From assembly GCA_030427145.1 (NCBI GenBank), contig JAUHWT010000006.1, positions 62,001 to 126,000 of the forward strand: a DNA stretch of 64,000 bases, read 5' to 3'. This DNA is from Alphaproteobacteria bacterium (GTDB lineage: Bacteria > Pseudomonadota > Alphaproteobacteria > Rhodobacterales > Rhodobacteraceae). Below, piece by piece: positions 35,399 to 43,806 of this stretch; position 1 is the first letter of the stretch, and each line of letters opens with the position of its first letter. The position numbers and the translations under genes are program-made. The notes beneath the pieces are model-generated. The model was not told the origin of the DNA. It was given only the letters and a program-made list of their open reading frames with translations, and did no database searches.

Positions 35399-36877
35399 TC
35401 ACGTACCGCAGAATGTCATATAAGGCCCGAAGCCGTCCGGCGCCGGCCCCGCCAGATCGCTGAACCCCACCCTCTCCCGGTAAGGATCGGACAGGGCATC
35501 CAACAGGCGGTCAAAAGGAGCCATATCCCCGTTTTCCGCCGCCTGCAACGCACCCTCCACCAGATGGTTGCGCGGGATGTAGACCGGATTGACCGCATCC
35601 ATCGCAGCCGCCCGCGCCCCGTCATCCATATCCCCGGCACGCAGCCGCTCGCGATAACGCTCGAACCAGGGTGCAAATTCAGCACCGACATTGGGCACCT
35701 TCAGGTCCACAGCTTCGGTTTCCGTCTGAGAAACCCGGCTTAGTGACCTGAAAAAAAGCGTAAAATCGACATCATTGTCGGCCATCAGCGCCAGCAGGTC
35801 ATTGACCAGTTCCAGATCCCCGTCCCGCGCCGCTCCGAGCCCCAGCTTGGCCCGCATACCGCCCAGCCATTCCTCCTGGTACACCGCCGGGAAGCCGTTG
35901 ATCTCCTCGGTCGCCAGACGCACGGCATCATCCGGGTCGTCGGCGTCGATCAGGTCCAAAATCGCCTCGGCAAACCGCGCCAGGTTCCACTGGGCAATCG
36001 TCGGCTGGTTGCCATAGGCATAGCGCCCATACTGGTCGATGGAGGAAAACACGGCCTTCGGGTCAAACGCGTCGATGAAGGCGCATGGCCCGTAGTCAAT
36101 CGTCTCGCCCGAGATCGTCATGTTGTCGGTATTCATAACACCATGGACAAACCCCACATGCATCCACTTCGCGATCAGCGCCGCCTGCCGGTCCCGCACC
36201 TGGCGGAGCAGCTGGATGTAACGGTCGCTCCACCCCGCCAACTCGGGGTAATGCCGTTCAATCGCGTAATCCGCCAGTTGCCGGATTTTGTCCGTCTCGC
36301 GCCGTGCCGCAAAGAACTGAAAAGTACCGACGCGCAGATGCGAGGAGGCCACCCGTGCCAGAACCGCACCGGGCTTTGGCCCCTCGCGCATGATGTCCTC
36401 ACCGGTCGTGACCGCCGCCAGCGCGCGTGTGGTCGGAACACCAAGCCCGTGCATCGCCTCCCCGATCAGGTATTCGCGCAGCACCGGTCCCAGGACCGCC
36501 TTGCCGTCACCGCCACGGGAAAACGGCGTCCGCCCCGAGCCCTTGAGGTGGATGTCGCGCCGCTGGCCCTCCGCATCGAACACCTCCCCGATCAGAAGCG
36601 CCCGGCCGTCGCCAAGCTGCGGCGAGAACCCCCCGAACTGATGCCCCGCATAGGCCATTGCCAGCGGGGCCGCCCCATCGGGCTGCACGGCACCGGCGAG
36701 GATCGCCGCCCCGGCCGCACTGTCGAGCGCATCGGCATCCAGGCCCAGTTCCCCGGCCAGATCCCGGTTCAGCCGCAATATCTTCGGCGCTGGCACCTCG
36801 TCGCCCTTCCACGGCACGAAGAAGCCTTCGAGCGACCGGGCATAGCTGTTGTCAAACCTGAATGTCGGCTCACCCAT
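35399..36877 (-). CDS. selO: SelO-family protein adenylyltransferase (YdiU)
   Basis: A 492-aa pseudokinase-fold protein of normal SelO length. The ATG at 36877 follows AAAGGCGG, better than the upstream ATG at 36898. Hallmarks: FDNSYARSLEGFFVPW, MAYAGHQFGGFSPQLGDGRALL, RTPFSRGGDGKAVLGPVLREYL, VGFVHGVMNTDNMTISGETIDYGPCAFID, quoted in parts. SelO transfers AMP to Ser, Thr or Tyr of proteins and is linked to redox control of glutathionylation. The C-terminus ends at GTYMTFCGT-like text (FGPYMTFCGT); the penultimate Cys, a selenocysteine in many eukaryotic SelO proteins, appears here as ordinary Cys. It sits beside msrA and msrB, which suits an oxidative-stress role. Confidence 0.93.
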   Translation of the reverse strand: MGEPTFRFDNSYARSLEGFFVPWKGDEVPAPKILRLNRDLAGELGLDADALDSAAGAAILAGAVQPDGAAPLAMAYAGHQFGGFSPQLGDGRALLIGEVFDAEGQRRDIHLKGSGRTPFSRGGDGKAVLGPVLREYLIGEAMHGLGVPTTRALAAVTTGEDIMREGPKPGAVLARVASSHLRVGTFQFFAARRETDKIRQLADYAIERHYPELAGWSDRYIQLLRQVRDRQAALIAKWMHVGFVHGVMNTDNMTISGETIDYGPCAFIDAFDPKAVFSSIDQYGRYAYGNQPTIAQWNLARFAEAILDLIDADDPDDAVRLATEEINGFPAVYQEEWLGGMRAKLGLGAARDGDLELVNDLLALMADNDVDFTLFFRSLSRVSQTETEAVDLKVPNVGAEFAPWFERYRERLRAGDMDDGARAAAMDAVNPVYIPRNHLVEGALQAAENGDMAPFDRLLDALSDPYRERVGFSDLAGPAPDGFGPYMTFCGT

Positions 36878-36960
36878 TGGTCCGCCTTTCTCCACCATTC
36901 AAAAACAAAATGGCGCCATGATCCCTCATGACGCCAGAATACCGGAATGTGCGCCGGGGT

Positions 36961-37467
36961 CTACTCGGCTGCACTGCGTTTCGGCAAAACCCAGTCCGGA
37001 CGCGGAAAATGGCAGGTATATCCGTTGGGTATCCGCTCCAGATAATCCTGATGCTCCGGTTCCGCTTCCCAGAAATCACCGACCGGCTTCACCTCGGTCA
37101 CCACCCGTCCGGGCCAGATTCCGGACGCGTCCACATCGGCAATCGTATCCTCGGCGATGCGCTTCTGCTCCGCATCCACGTAGTAGATGCCCGAGCGGTA
37201 GCTCATGCCCACATCGTTGCCCTGCCGGTTCACGGTGGTCGGATCATGAATCTGGAAGAAGAATTCCAGAATTTCCCGGTAGCTGATGCGGTCGGGATCG
37301 AACATGATCTCGATACCTTCCGCATGGGTACCGTGATTGCGGTAGGTCGCGTTCGGCACGTCCCCCCCGGTATAGCCCACGCGGGTTCCCTCAACTCCGG
37401 GCAGTTTGCGGATCAGATCCTGCATTCCCCAGAAGCAGCCCCCCGCCAGTACAGCGCGCTCAGTCAT
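36961..37467 (-). CDS. msrA: peptide-methionine (S)-S-oxide reductase MsrA
   Basis: A 168-aa enzyme with the catalytic GCFWG motif at residues ~10-14 and the family text [36 protein letters not shown] and [10 protein letters not shown]. It reduces the S-diastereomer of methionine sulfoxide in proteins using thioredoxin. Its start overlaps the msrB stop by 4 bases (ATGA), so the two stereospecific reductases are made together. Confidence 0.96.
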   Translation of the reverse strand: MTERAVLAGGCFWGMQDLIRKLPGVEGTRVGYTGGDVPNATYRNHGTHAEGIEIMFDPDRISYREILEFFFQIHDPTTVNRQGNDVGMSYRSGIYYVDAEQKRIAEDTIADVDASGIWPGRVVTEVKPVGDFWEAEPEHQDYLERIPNGYTCHFPRPDWVLPKRSAAE

Positions 37468-37910
37468 GCCCGTTCCTCCACCTGATCAAGATATTCCCCA
37501 TAGCCCTCAGACTCCATTTCCTCTTTCGGAACAAAGCGTAAGGACGCCGAATTAATGCAGTAGCGCAGCCCGCCCATCTCGGCGGGTCCGTCGTTGAAAA
37601 CATGCCCCAGATGGCTGTCTCCATGTGTCGAGCGAACTTCCGTGCGGACCATCCCCAGCGACGCGTCGCGCAGCTCCGTCACATTCTCATGGACAATCGG
37701 CTTCGAAAACGACGGCCAGCCGCAGCCCGAATGGAACTTCGACGCCGACGCGAAGAGGGGCTCGCCCGAGACGATATCCACGTAAATGCCCGGCTCAAAA
37801 TGTTCGTCGTATTCCCCGGTATAGGGCCGCTCCGTGCCATTCTGCTGGGTCACCCGGTACTGCTCACGCGACAGGCGGGCGATGGCTTCCTCGGATTTGG
37901 TGTATTTCAT
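37464..37910 (-). CDS. msrB: peptide-methionine (R)-S-oxide reductase MsrB
   Basis: A 148-aa enzyme; the ATG at 37910 begins [18 protein letters not shown]. Core motifs: [38 protein letters not shown] and [13 protein letters not shown], with the catalytic Cys in RYCIN. The two CxxC zinc-binding pairs found in most MsrB proteins are absent, so this is the zinc-free form. A Cys in HSGCGW may act as resolving residue. It reduces Met-R-sulfoxide and heads the msrBA pair. Confidence 0.95.
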   Translation of the reverse strand: MKYTKSEEAIARLSREQYRVTQQNGTERPYTGEYDEHFEPGIYVDIVSGEPLFASASKFHSGCGWPSFSKPIVHENVTELRDASLGMVRTEVRSTHGDSHLGHVFNDGPAEMGGLRYCINSASLRFVPKEEMESEGYGEYLDQVEERA

Positions 37911-38007
37911 GTGCTCTCTCCCACCGTGGTTGTTTCGCCCTACATGGTGCCCCGCCACGAAAAAATCCAGTGAGCGCGAGGGGACACCGCTTCACAACCC
38001 CTCGACC

Positions 38008-40977
38008 CTATTCCGCCGTCACGGTCAACGGCACGGCCCCCAAAACCCGCCTGTCCTGGTTCATCACATAGCGGATTTCATATTCGCCCGGTTCCTCCGG
38101 CACATCGATCCGCGGCGGGTCGTCCCGGCCCACATAGACATAGGTGACGTATTTCTCCGCCCCGACCGGGGCGATGGACAGGTAGTCGTTGTGGTATTCC
38201 GGCCCGTCATGCCCGACCTCGATCTCACTGCCCGCAACCGCCGTGTCGGGCGCGGTCAGGCTGACAGTCACATCCGCGACCTCCACCGTCACCCGCGACA
38301 GGATCCGGCTGTCCTGGTTCATGTAATACCGCACCTCATAGCTGCCAGGCTCGGACGGCATCAGAAGTTCAAGCGGCGCGCCCTCCCTGGTGTAGGTATA
38401 GTTCACGTACCGGTCCTCATCCGGCTCCGCCACGCCAATATAGTCGTTCCCGTAATCCGGACCGGTCCAGGTGACCTCAAGCGTCTCGCCGACATTTGCG
38501 CTGGTCGGCACGGTGAGTGTGGCCTCCACCTCCTCAACCGTGATCGGCACGGAGGCCAGCACCCCACTCCCCTGCCCGATCTGGTAGCGCAACTCATACT
38601 CACCCGCCTCCGACGGCATCTGCAGATCAAGCGGCGATCCTTCGCGGGTATAGGTGTAGTTGACGTAGCGGTCCTCGTCCGGACGGGCCACCGAGATGAA
38701 ATCGTTCTGATAGTCCGGCCCGGTCCACGTCACCGAAACATCCGCGCCCGCAACCGCCGTCACCGGGGCCTCCAGGCCTGCGCCTACCTCCGTCACCGTG
38801 ATCGGCACCGCCGCCAGAACCGTCCGGTCCTGCCCCACATAATAGCGAAGCTCATACTCCCCCGGCTCCGTCGGCAGGGTCAGGTCGAGTGGCGATCCCT
38901 CACGGGTATAGGTATAGGCCTCGTACCCGTCCTCATCCGGCACCGAGACACCGATATAGTCGTTCCTGTAATCCGGCCCCTCCCAGGCGACCTCAATATC
39001 CGACCCGGCCACCGCTTCCGCCGGCGCGGTCAGGCGGGCGGCCACGTCGGTCAGCTCAATTACCTCGCGCGCGATCACCACCCGGTCCTGGCCCAGAACG
39101 TAGCGCACCTCATAGGTCCCCGGCTCCGTTGGCAAGGTCAGATCGAGCGGCGATCCCTCGCGGGTATAGGTATAACCCTCATAGCCGTCGTCATCCGGCA
39201 CCGAGACCGCGATATAGTCATTCGCGTAATCCGGCCCTTCCCAGGCCACCTCGATATCCGAGCCCACTGACGCCTCCGTCTGAAGTTCCAGACGCGCCTC
39301 GACCGGCGTCACCGAAATCGGAACGGTGGCCAGGGCCCGCCGGTCCTGGTTGACCACATAGCTGATCTCATACTCCCCCGGCTCCGGCGGCATCAGCAGG
39401 TCCGCCGGCTGCCCGTCGCGGGTGTAGGCGTAGTTGATCGACCGGTCGTCGCCGATCCGGTTCACCGTCAGGAAATCATTCTCGTAATCCGGTCCATCCC
39501 AGGCGACCTCAACCGTCGATCCCGCCACGGCGGTCTCCGGCGCGGTCAGCGTCGCGGGCACATCCGTCACCTCAATGGGCCGCGTCGCGATCACTTCCCG
39601 GTCCTGCTGCATGACGTAGCGCAGCTCATACGACCCCGGCTCGACAGGCATCACCAGGTCGAGCGGACTGCCCTCCCGCGTCAGGGCGTAGTTGATATGC
39701 GTGGGCTCCCCCGGCTCGGAGACCGCAATGTAATCGGGCCGGTAATCCGGTCCCTCCCAGGCCACCTCAACGGTATCGCCCGCAATCGCCGTATCGGGCG
39801 CAACCAGCGTCGCCTCAGCCGGTGTTACGGTCAGCATCCGCGTCTCCGGCAGCACCTCGCCATTCGCGGCGAGATAGCGCAGCTCATAATCTCCCGGCTG
39901 CGACGGCACGCGCAGACGCGCGGGCGCGGAGCCTTCCAGGTTGATGCGGGTTTTATAGGTTCCCCGCCCCGGATTGCCGGAGACAATGGCATCGCCTTCC
40001 TCGCCCGGTCCCTCCCAGGCAATCTCCAGCGTCGATCCAGCCACCGCCGTCTCCGGCGCGATCAGCGTCGCGGTAGGCATCGGCGCATCAAACACAAGCG
40101 TCACCACGCGGGCCGCGGGCCCCAGAACCGAGATGTCCTCCGTCACCACTTGTCCGGTTTCCGCCCATGTGGCGGCGGCCGTATACGCCCCGGCCTCCAA
40201 ATCAAAATTCAGGGTACTCTCCCCGAACGCGCTCACCTCGCCATCCGGCGGCGGCGTCACCGACCAGGACAGGCCCTCCGTGATGCGCGGCCCGTCCTCG
40301 CCTTTGGTTGCCACAAACATCACCGGCGTCAGTTCCGGCTCAGGCTCCGGTTCCGGCACGTTCACCGCCACTTCCGTCAAGGCCGCCGTCAACTCATCCG
40401 CGTTCGACGCCGACAGAAACGCGCCCCCGGTTTCCTCCGCCAGGCACTGCAGCTGACCGATGGCTTCCGCGTCCGTGACATCGAAGCCAACCACATGCAC
40501 CGTGAAATCCGCCCCGGCCTCCTCCAGCGCCCGCGCCGCGGCACAGGGATCAGGGTTGCAGGTCTCGATTCCGTCCGAGACCAGAATGACACTCGCCGGA
40601 TCTTCCGTGTAGCCCAGAACGCCCGCCGCGGCCGCCACCGCATCGGTCATCGGTGTTTTGCCTCGTGGATTGATCCCGTTCACCGCCTCGATGATCGACT
40701 GCGCGGTATCCGGCCCCGGCTCCACAATGGTCTGAATGTCGGAACAGTCGCCTTCGGTCCGGTGCCCGTAAACCGTCAGGCCCAGGTTCCGGTCATCGGG
40801 AAAATCCGCCAGCAGATCCGCCACCACCTCGCGGGCAATGACGATCTTGTTCACCCCGTCGATCTGCCCCCACATCGATCCCGAGCCGTCCAGCACCAGG
40901 ATCGAGTTCGACCTCTCCTGACCCGACGCCGCGACGGGCAACAGCAGCGCGGCAAGAAGAACGGCGGCACGGCTCAT
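38008..40977 (-). CDS. VWA-domain protein with eight ~86-residue C-terminal repeats
   Basis: A 989-aa exported protein. The ATG at 40977 gives a signal peptide (MSRAAVLLAALLLPVAASG). A von Willebrand factor A domain (about 25-205) follows with the MIDAS motif LVLDGSGSMWG, then a linker region, then from about residue 300 eight tandem repeats. Each repeat follows the scheme APxTAVAG..VEVxWxGPDYxNDYIxV, YTYTREGSPLDL, EPGxYELRYxxxQD, xVPITVT. The repeats look like beta-sandwich modules ending in a strand that leads to the next. Function is unknown; VWA proteins of this type often act at the cell surface or periplasm in adhesion or stress complexes. Confidence 0.85.
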   Translation of the reverse strand: MSRAAVLLAALLLPVAASGQERSNSILVLDGSGSMWGQIDGVNKIVIAREVVADLLADFPDDRNLGLTVYGHRTEGDCSDIQTIVEPGPDTAQSIIEAVNGINPRGKTPMTDAVAAAAGVLGYTEDPASVILVSDGIETCNPDPCAAARALEEAGADFTVHVVGFDVTDAEAIGQLQCLAEETGGAFLSASNADELTAALTEVAVNVPEPEPEPELTPVMFVATKGEDGPRITEGLSWSVTPPPDGEVSAFGESTLNFDLEAGAYTAAATWAETGQVVTEDISVLGPAARVVTLVFDAPMPTATLIAPETAVAGSTLEIAWEGPGEEGDAIVSGNPGRGTYKTRINLEGSAPARLRVPSQPGDYELRYLAANGEVLPETRMLTVTPAEATLVAPDTAIAGDTVEVAWEGPDYRPDYIAVSEPGEPTHINYALTREGSPLDLVMPVEPGSYELRYVMQQDREVIATRPIEVTDVPATLTAPETAVAGSTVEVAWDGPDYENDFLTVNRIGDDRSINYAYTRDGQPADLLMPPEPGEYEISYVVNQDRRALATVPISVTPVEARLELQTEASVGSDIEVAWEGPDYANDYIAVSVPDDDGYEGYTYTREGSPLDLTLPTEPGTYEVRYVLGQDRVVIAREVIELTDVAARLTAPAEAVAGSDIEVAWEGPDYRNDYIGVSVPDEDGYEAYTYTREGSPLDLTLPTEPGEYELRYYVGQDRTVLAAVPITVTEVGAGLEAPVTAVAGADVSVTWTGPDYQNDFISVARPDEDRYVNYTYTREGSPLDLQMPSEAGEYELRYQIGQGSGVLASVPITVEEVEATLTVPTSANVGETLEVTWTGPDYGNDYIGVAEPDEDRYVNYTYTREGAPLELLMPSEPGSYEVRYYMNQDSRILSRVTVEVADVTVSLTAPDTAVAGSEIEVGHDGPEYHNDYLSIAPVGAEKYVTYVYVGRDDPPRIDVPEEPGEYEIRYVMNQDRRVLGAVPLTVTAE

Positions 40978-41052
40978 GACTTTTCCTCCCAACAGTCCCA
41001 CCGATCAAACCACAGGACCGGTCAGGTTGGAAAGACCGTTGAGCCGCTTCCC

Positions 41053-41424
41053 TCAGCCGGTCAGGTTCTGCGCCAGCATCAGCGCATTGTTGTCCGGATC
41101 GTAGAACGTGGCGAGTTTCACCATGCCCTCGATCTCCATCGTGTCGCCGTCAAACCGCACACCCGCCGCCTCCAGGCCGGACCGCGCCGCATCAATATCC
41201 GCAACTCCAAAAACCGGTACCGAATTGCCCGGCGCCGGTTCCTCGTGTTCACCAAGCCCCAGGGTCACGCCGTCGGTTTTGGTTCTCAGCTCGCTCCAGC
41301 CGACCTCGTCGCCATGATACAGCAGCTCAAAGCCCAGATGCTCGCCATACCACGCCGCGCTTGCGTGACGGTCACGGACGGAGATTGCGAGGGTAATGGT
41401 GTTATCAAGTGTCACGGTCGGCAT
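41053..41424 (-). CDS. VOC-family (glyoxalase-like) protein
   Basis: A 123-aa single-domain-pair VOC protein. The ATG at 41424 has AAAGGA 8 bases upstream. Text: ITLAISVRDRHASAAWYGEHLGFELLYHGDE, in parts, and ATFYDPDNNALMLAQNLTG at the C-terminus. The usual metal-ligand His/Glu positions are not all obvious, so it may bind rather than transform a ligand. It is divergent from an HxlR-type regulator, which probably controls it. Confidence 0.82.
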   Translation of the reverse strand: MPTVTLDNTITLAISVRDRHASAAWYGEHLGFELLYHGDEVGWSELRTKTDGVTLGLGEHEEPAPGNSVPVFGVADIDAARSGLEAAGVRFDGDTMEIEGMVKLATFYDPDNNALMLAQNLTG

Positions 41425-41465
41425 TTGCACTGTCCTTTGACCAGAAAATATATATACTATACTTT
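41425..41465. promoter_or_regulatory. divergent promoter region of the VOC/HxlR pair
   Basis: A 41-base spacer with an AT-rich core (AAAATATATATACTATAC) that contrasts with the GC-rich surroundings. It must carry both promoters and is the likely HxlR operator. No exact palindrome longer than 8 bases is seen. Confidence 0.5.
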
Positions 41466-41996
41466 ATGGACATAAACACACTTGTCAAGCTGACCTCCCG
41501 CGCCTGGTCCCTCGACATTCTGGCTCATCTGCATGAGGGCTTACCCGGCCGCCAGGCCGCACTGCTCACCGCCACCGGCGCGGGCCGCACCGCCCTGTCC
41601 CAAAGTCTGCATCATCTGATTGACCTGGGCCTGCTCGAACGCAATCCCGGCCACGGCCATCCCCTGCGTCCCGAGTTCCGGTTGACCGCGAAGGGTGAGG
41701 CAATGGCCGCCATCGCCCGCAAAATAATCCGCCTCACTCCGGATGAGACCGAACGCGGCCTGATCCGCCGCTCCTGGACGGTTCCGGTTCTCGCCCTCAG
41801 CCGCGAACCGCGCCAGTTCTCTACCCTGCGCCGCGACCTGCCACCGATCACCGACCGCGCCCTGTCGCAGTCGCTCAAAAACCTCCAGGGCAGCAACTGG
41901 CTCACCCGCCATATCGACCCGTGCGGGCACCCGCCCCGCCCCCTCTACCAGGCCACGGGCCGGGGTCTCGAGATCGGCCAGGCGATCGGGATCTAA
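41466..41996 (+). CDS. HxlR-type regulator with two winged-helix domains
   Basis: A 176-aa protein. The ATG at 41466 begins MDINTLVKLTSRAWSLDIL. Two successive HxlR-like helices are visible: LAHLHEGLPGRQAALL...TALSQSLHHLIDLGLLERN (about 15-60) and LALSREPRQFSTLRRDLPPITDRALSQSLKNL (about 105-140). Usual HxlR proteins are about 110-120 aa with one such domain and work as dimers; this one appears to be a fused tandem. It is divergent from the VOC gene and probably regulates it. Its stop overlaps the stop of the convergent gene at 41993. Confidence 0.8.
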   Translation: MDINTLVKLTSRAWSLDILAHLHEGLPGRQAALLTATGAGRTALSQSLHHLIDLGLLERNPGHGHPLRPEFRLTAKGEAMAAIARKIIRLTPDETERGLIRRSWTVPVLALSREPRQFSTLRRDLPPITDRALSQSLKNLQGSNWLTRHIDPCGHPPRPLYQATGRGLEIGQAIGI

Positions 41997-42541
41997 AACC
42001 CACTCAGGTCCAGGGGAACGCCCCCGTCCGCACCAAAGTACCCGAACTCCGCAACCGGACGCGCCCCACCATCCCCGGCGACCCATTGCACCATGGCCCG
42101 GTGACTGCGCACCTCATGCATCACCGCGTCATAGTTCAGGACCGTGGGCGCGCGCCCCGTCACGTCCCACTCACTGACGACCAGCAAAAAATGCCCCAAA
42201 TGATCGTGATATGCAGGCTGAACCACCGCACCGGCGAGCGTCAGGGGCAGCACCCCATCCGCCCCGGTCAGTTCCATGTGTTCCAGAAGATACCCACCAA
42301 AACGCGCCGCCATCTCCTGCGGCAACGGATCACCCGGCGTCACCTCCTCCAGCACCGCAAGCTCCGGCGCGGCAATGACCAGATCCTCCAGCGGAAACTG
42401 AACCGTAAGCCGCAACCTCTCCTTCTGCTGGCGCAGCAGAAGCACACTCCCCGGCAGCGCATGGGCCAGAACACCCCCGGCACTCCCCACCAGCACCGCC
42501 AACGCAAGCAGAACCGGGCGCCAGCGAACGCCCCTTATCAT
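41993..42541 (-). CDS. secreted HupE/UreJ-like N-domain protein, lacking the membrane part
   Basis: A 182-aa protein. The ATG at 42541 overlaps the DUF3500 stop (ATGA) and opens a signal peptide (RPVLLALAVLVGSAGGVLAHA). The mature part (ALPGSVLLLRQQKERLRLTV, DHLGHFLLVVSEWDVTG, LNYDAVMHEVRSHRAMVQW) resembles the periplasmic N-terminal half of the long HupE/UreJ-family proteins, which continue into six membrane helices. Here the frame stops at a TAG that overlaps the stop of the convergent HxlR gene. It may be a truncated relic or a stand-alone partner of the DUF3500 protein. Confidence 0.65.
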   Translation of the reverse strand: MIRGVRWRPVLLALAVLVGSAGGVLAHALPGSVLLLRQQKERLRLTVQFPLEDLVIAAPELAVLEEVTPGDPLPQEMAARFGGYLLEHMELTGADGVLPLTLAGAVVQPAYHDHLGHFLLVVSEWDVTGRAPTVLNYDAVMHEVRSHRAMVQWVAGDGGARPVAEFGYFGADGGVPLDLSGF

Positions 42542-43725
42542 TCCGTCTGCCCGCCGTAATCGTCGGTCCGGTCCCGCCAGACCGAATGCGGATGGTTGCC
42601 CACCTTGTCGGTGGACTTGTTCGACTGAAGCGAAAACTCGATCCAAAGCGACGGCCCATGCACCCGGACGTAGTCATCCTCCGCGCTCATCTGCGGCGTA
42701 CCGGAATAGCCCAGATACGTGTCGGGCAGCTCTGCCACATATTTCTCCATATAGGCCGCCGCCTCCGCCCCGGAGATGTCGCCCACATAGGTCTCAATCG
42801 CCGCGACGAGCAGATTGGCCTGCTCCCCATCCAGGTCCGAAACAGGCAGACCTTCATATGTGTCAGGGATCGCATCATCCGCCTGCGGGCCCGCCAGGAT
42901 GTCGCGATAGGTTCCTTCCAGTTGGGCCACCTCCCGCTGCTCCTCCGACAGGGCACTGAGCAGCGTGGCAAAGGCGTCGCGCTCCTGCGTCAGCGGCTGG
43001 TTCACCCGGCCATTCATCTCGAAATAGGGAAAGGGTTCGACACCACGGAACGACGGCGTCGCCCCGGCCAGTTTGCCATCCACATAGGTGTTCGCGAACG
43101 CCATATGGTGCCCGCCGTAATACAGCTCCCAGATCCCTGTCGGCCCCGGCGTGCCGAGGAAAGCGAACTTGGTGTTGTACGACGAATACCCGGCCTTGTA
43201 GTCCGTGCTGACCGTGTTGATGTAGTCATCCGCGTTCAGGGTCTGGACCATCTCGTCAAACCCCTCATCCACATCGCGGCTGGTCGCTTCCGCCATAATC
43301 GCTTTGACAAGCCCGCGCTGTTTGATGTTCAGCTCCCCCAGCAAAACACCCGGCCGTTTCGGAAAGGCCCCCGCGGGCAGGTTGCTCCAGTACTCCGCCT
43401 CCGTGCGCGAATACTCCAGTTGCAGATTTTCAAGGATGTCGTCCGATACATCCGCCTTCAGCAGGTCAATCAGGCACAGCATCCGGTCATACCCCGGCGC
43501 ATCCCCGCATTCGGCCGCGCTCTCAGGGATCGGTACGCTCTCCATCAGCGTGCTGGTATCACCCATCCGCGCCTGAAGCGCCTCGCTCAGCGCCTGATCC
43601 TCCTCCGACATCGGCGGCGGCCCTCCATCCCCTGGCGGTGGACCGTCGTGACCCTGGGCCAGGGCGGATGACGTCAGAAACGCGGCAAGCGCCACGCCTC
43701 CACTGAGTTCACAAAATCGGGGCAT
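42538..43725 (-). CDS. DUF3500-family secreted protein
   Basis: A 395-aa exported protein; the ATG at 43725 has AAAGGAT upstream and starts a signal peptide ending SSALAQG. The mature protein has a Gly/Pro-rich stretch then the DUF3500 body: GILELYYGGHHMAFANTYV-like text (GIWELYYGGHHMAFANTYV), GVEPFPYFEMNGRV, and near the end VRVHGPSLWIEFSLQSN with HPHSVWRDRTDDYGG. The conserved histidines suggest metal binding. No biochemical role is established that I know of. The HupE-like gene is coupled downstream. Confidence 0.85.
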   Translation of the reverse strand: MPRFCELSGGVALAAFLTSSALAQGHDGPPPGDGGPPPMSEEDQALSEALQARMGDTSTLMESVPIPESAAECGDAPGYDRMLCLIDLLKADVSDDILENLQLEYSRTEAEYWSNLPAGAFPKRPGVLLGELNIKQRGLVKAIMAEATSRDVDEGFDEMVQTLNADDYINTVSTDYKAGYSSYNTKFAFLGTPGPTGIWELYYGGHHMAFANTYVDGKLAGATPSFRGVEPFPYFEMNGRVNQPLTQERDAFATLLSALSEEQREVAQLEGTYRDILAGPQADDAIPDTYEGLPVSDLDGEQANLLVAAIETYVGDISGAEAAAYMEKYVAELPDTYLGYSGTPQMSAEDDYVRVHGPSLWIEFSLQSNKSTDKVGNHPHSVWRDRTDDYGGQTE

Positions 43726-43806
43726 CGCTGATCCTTTTTTGAGGACTGTTTCCGGATCTCCAAAATCGTCGCAACTGCCAGGAATGAAAACAGCAATCAC
43801 CCCGCG

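Noticed and set aside
38008..40400. CRISPR or satellite repeat
   Set aside because: The periodic DNA is explained by the eight protein modules of the VWA gene, which keep an open frame.
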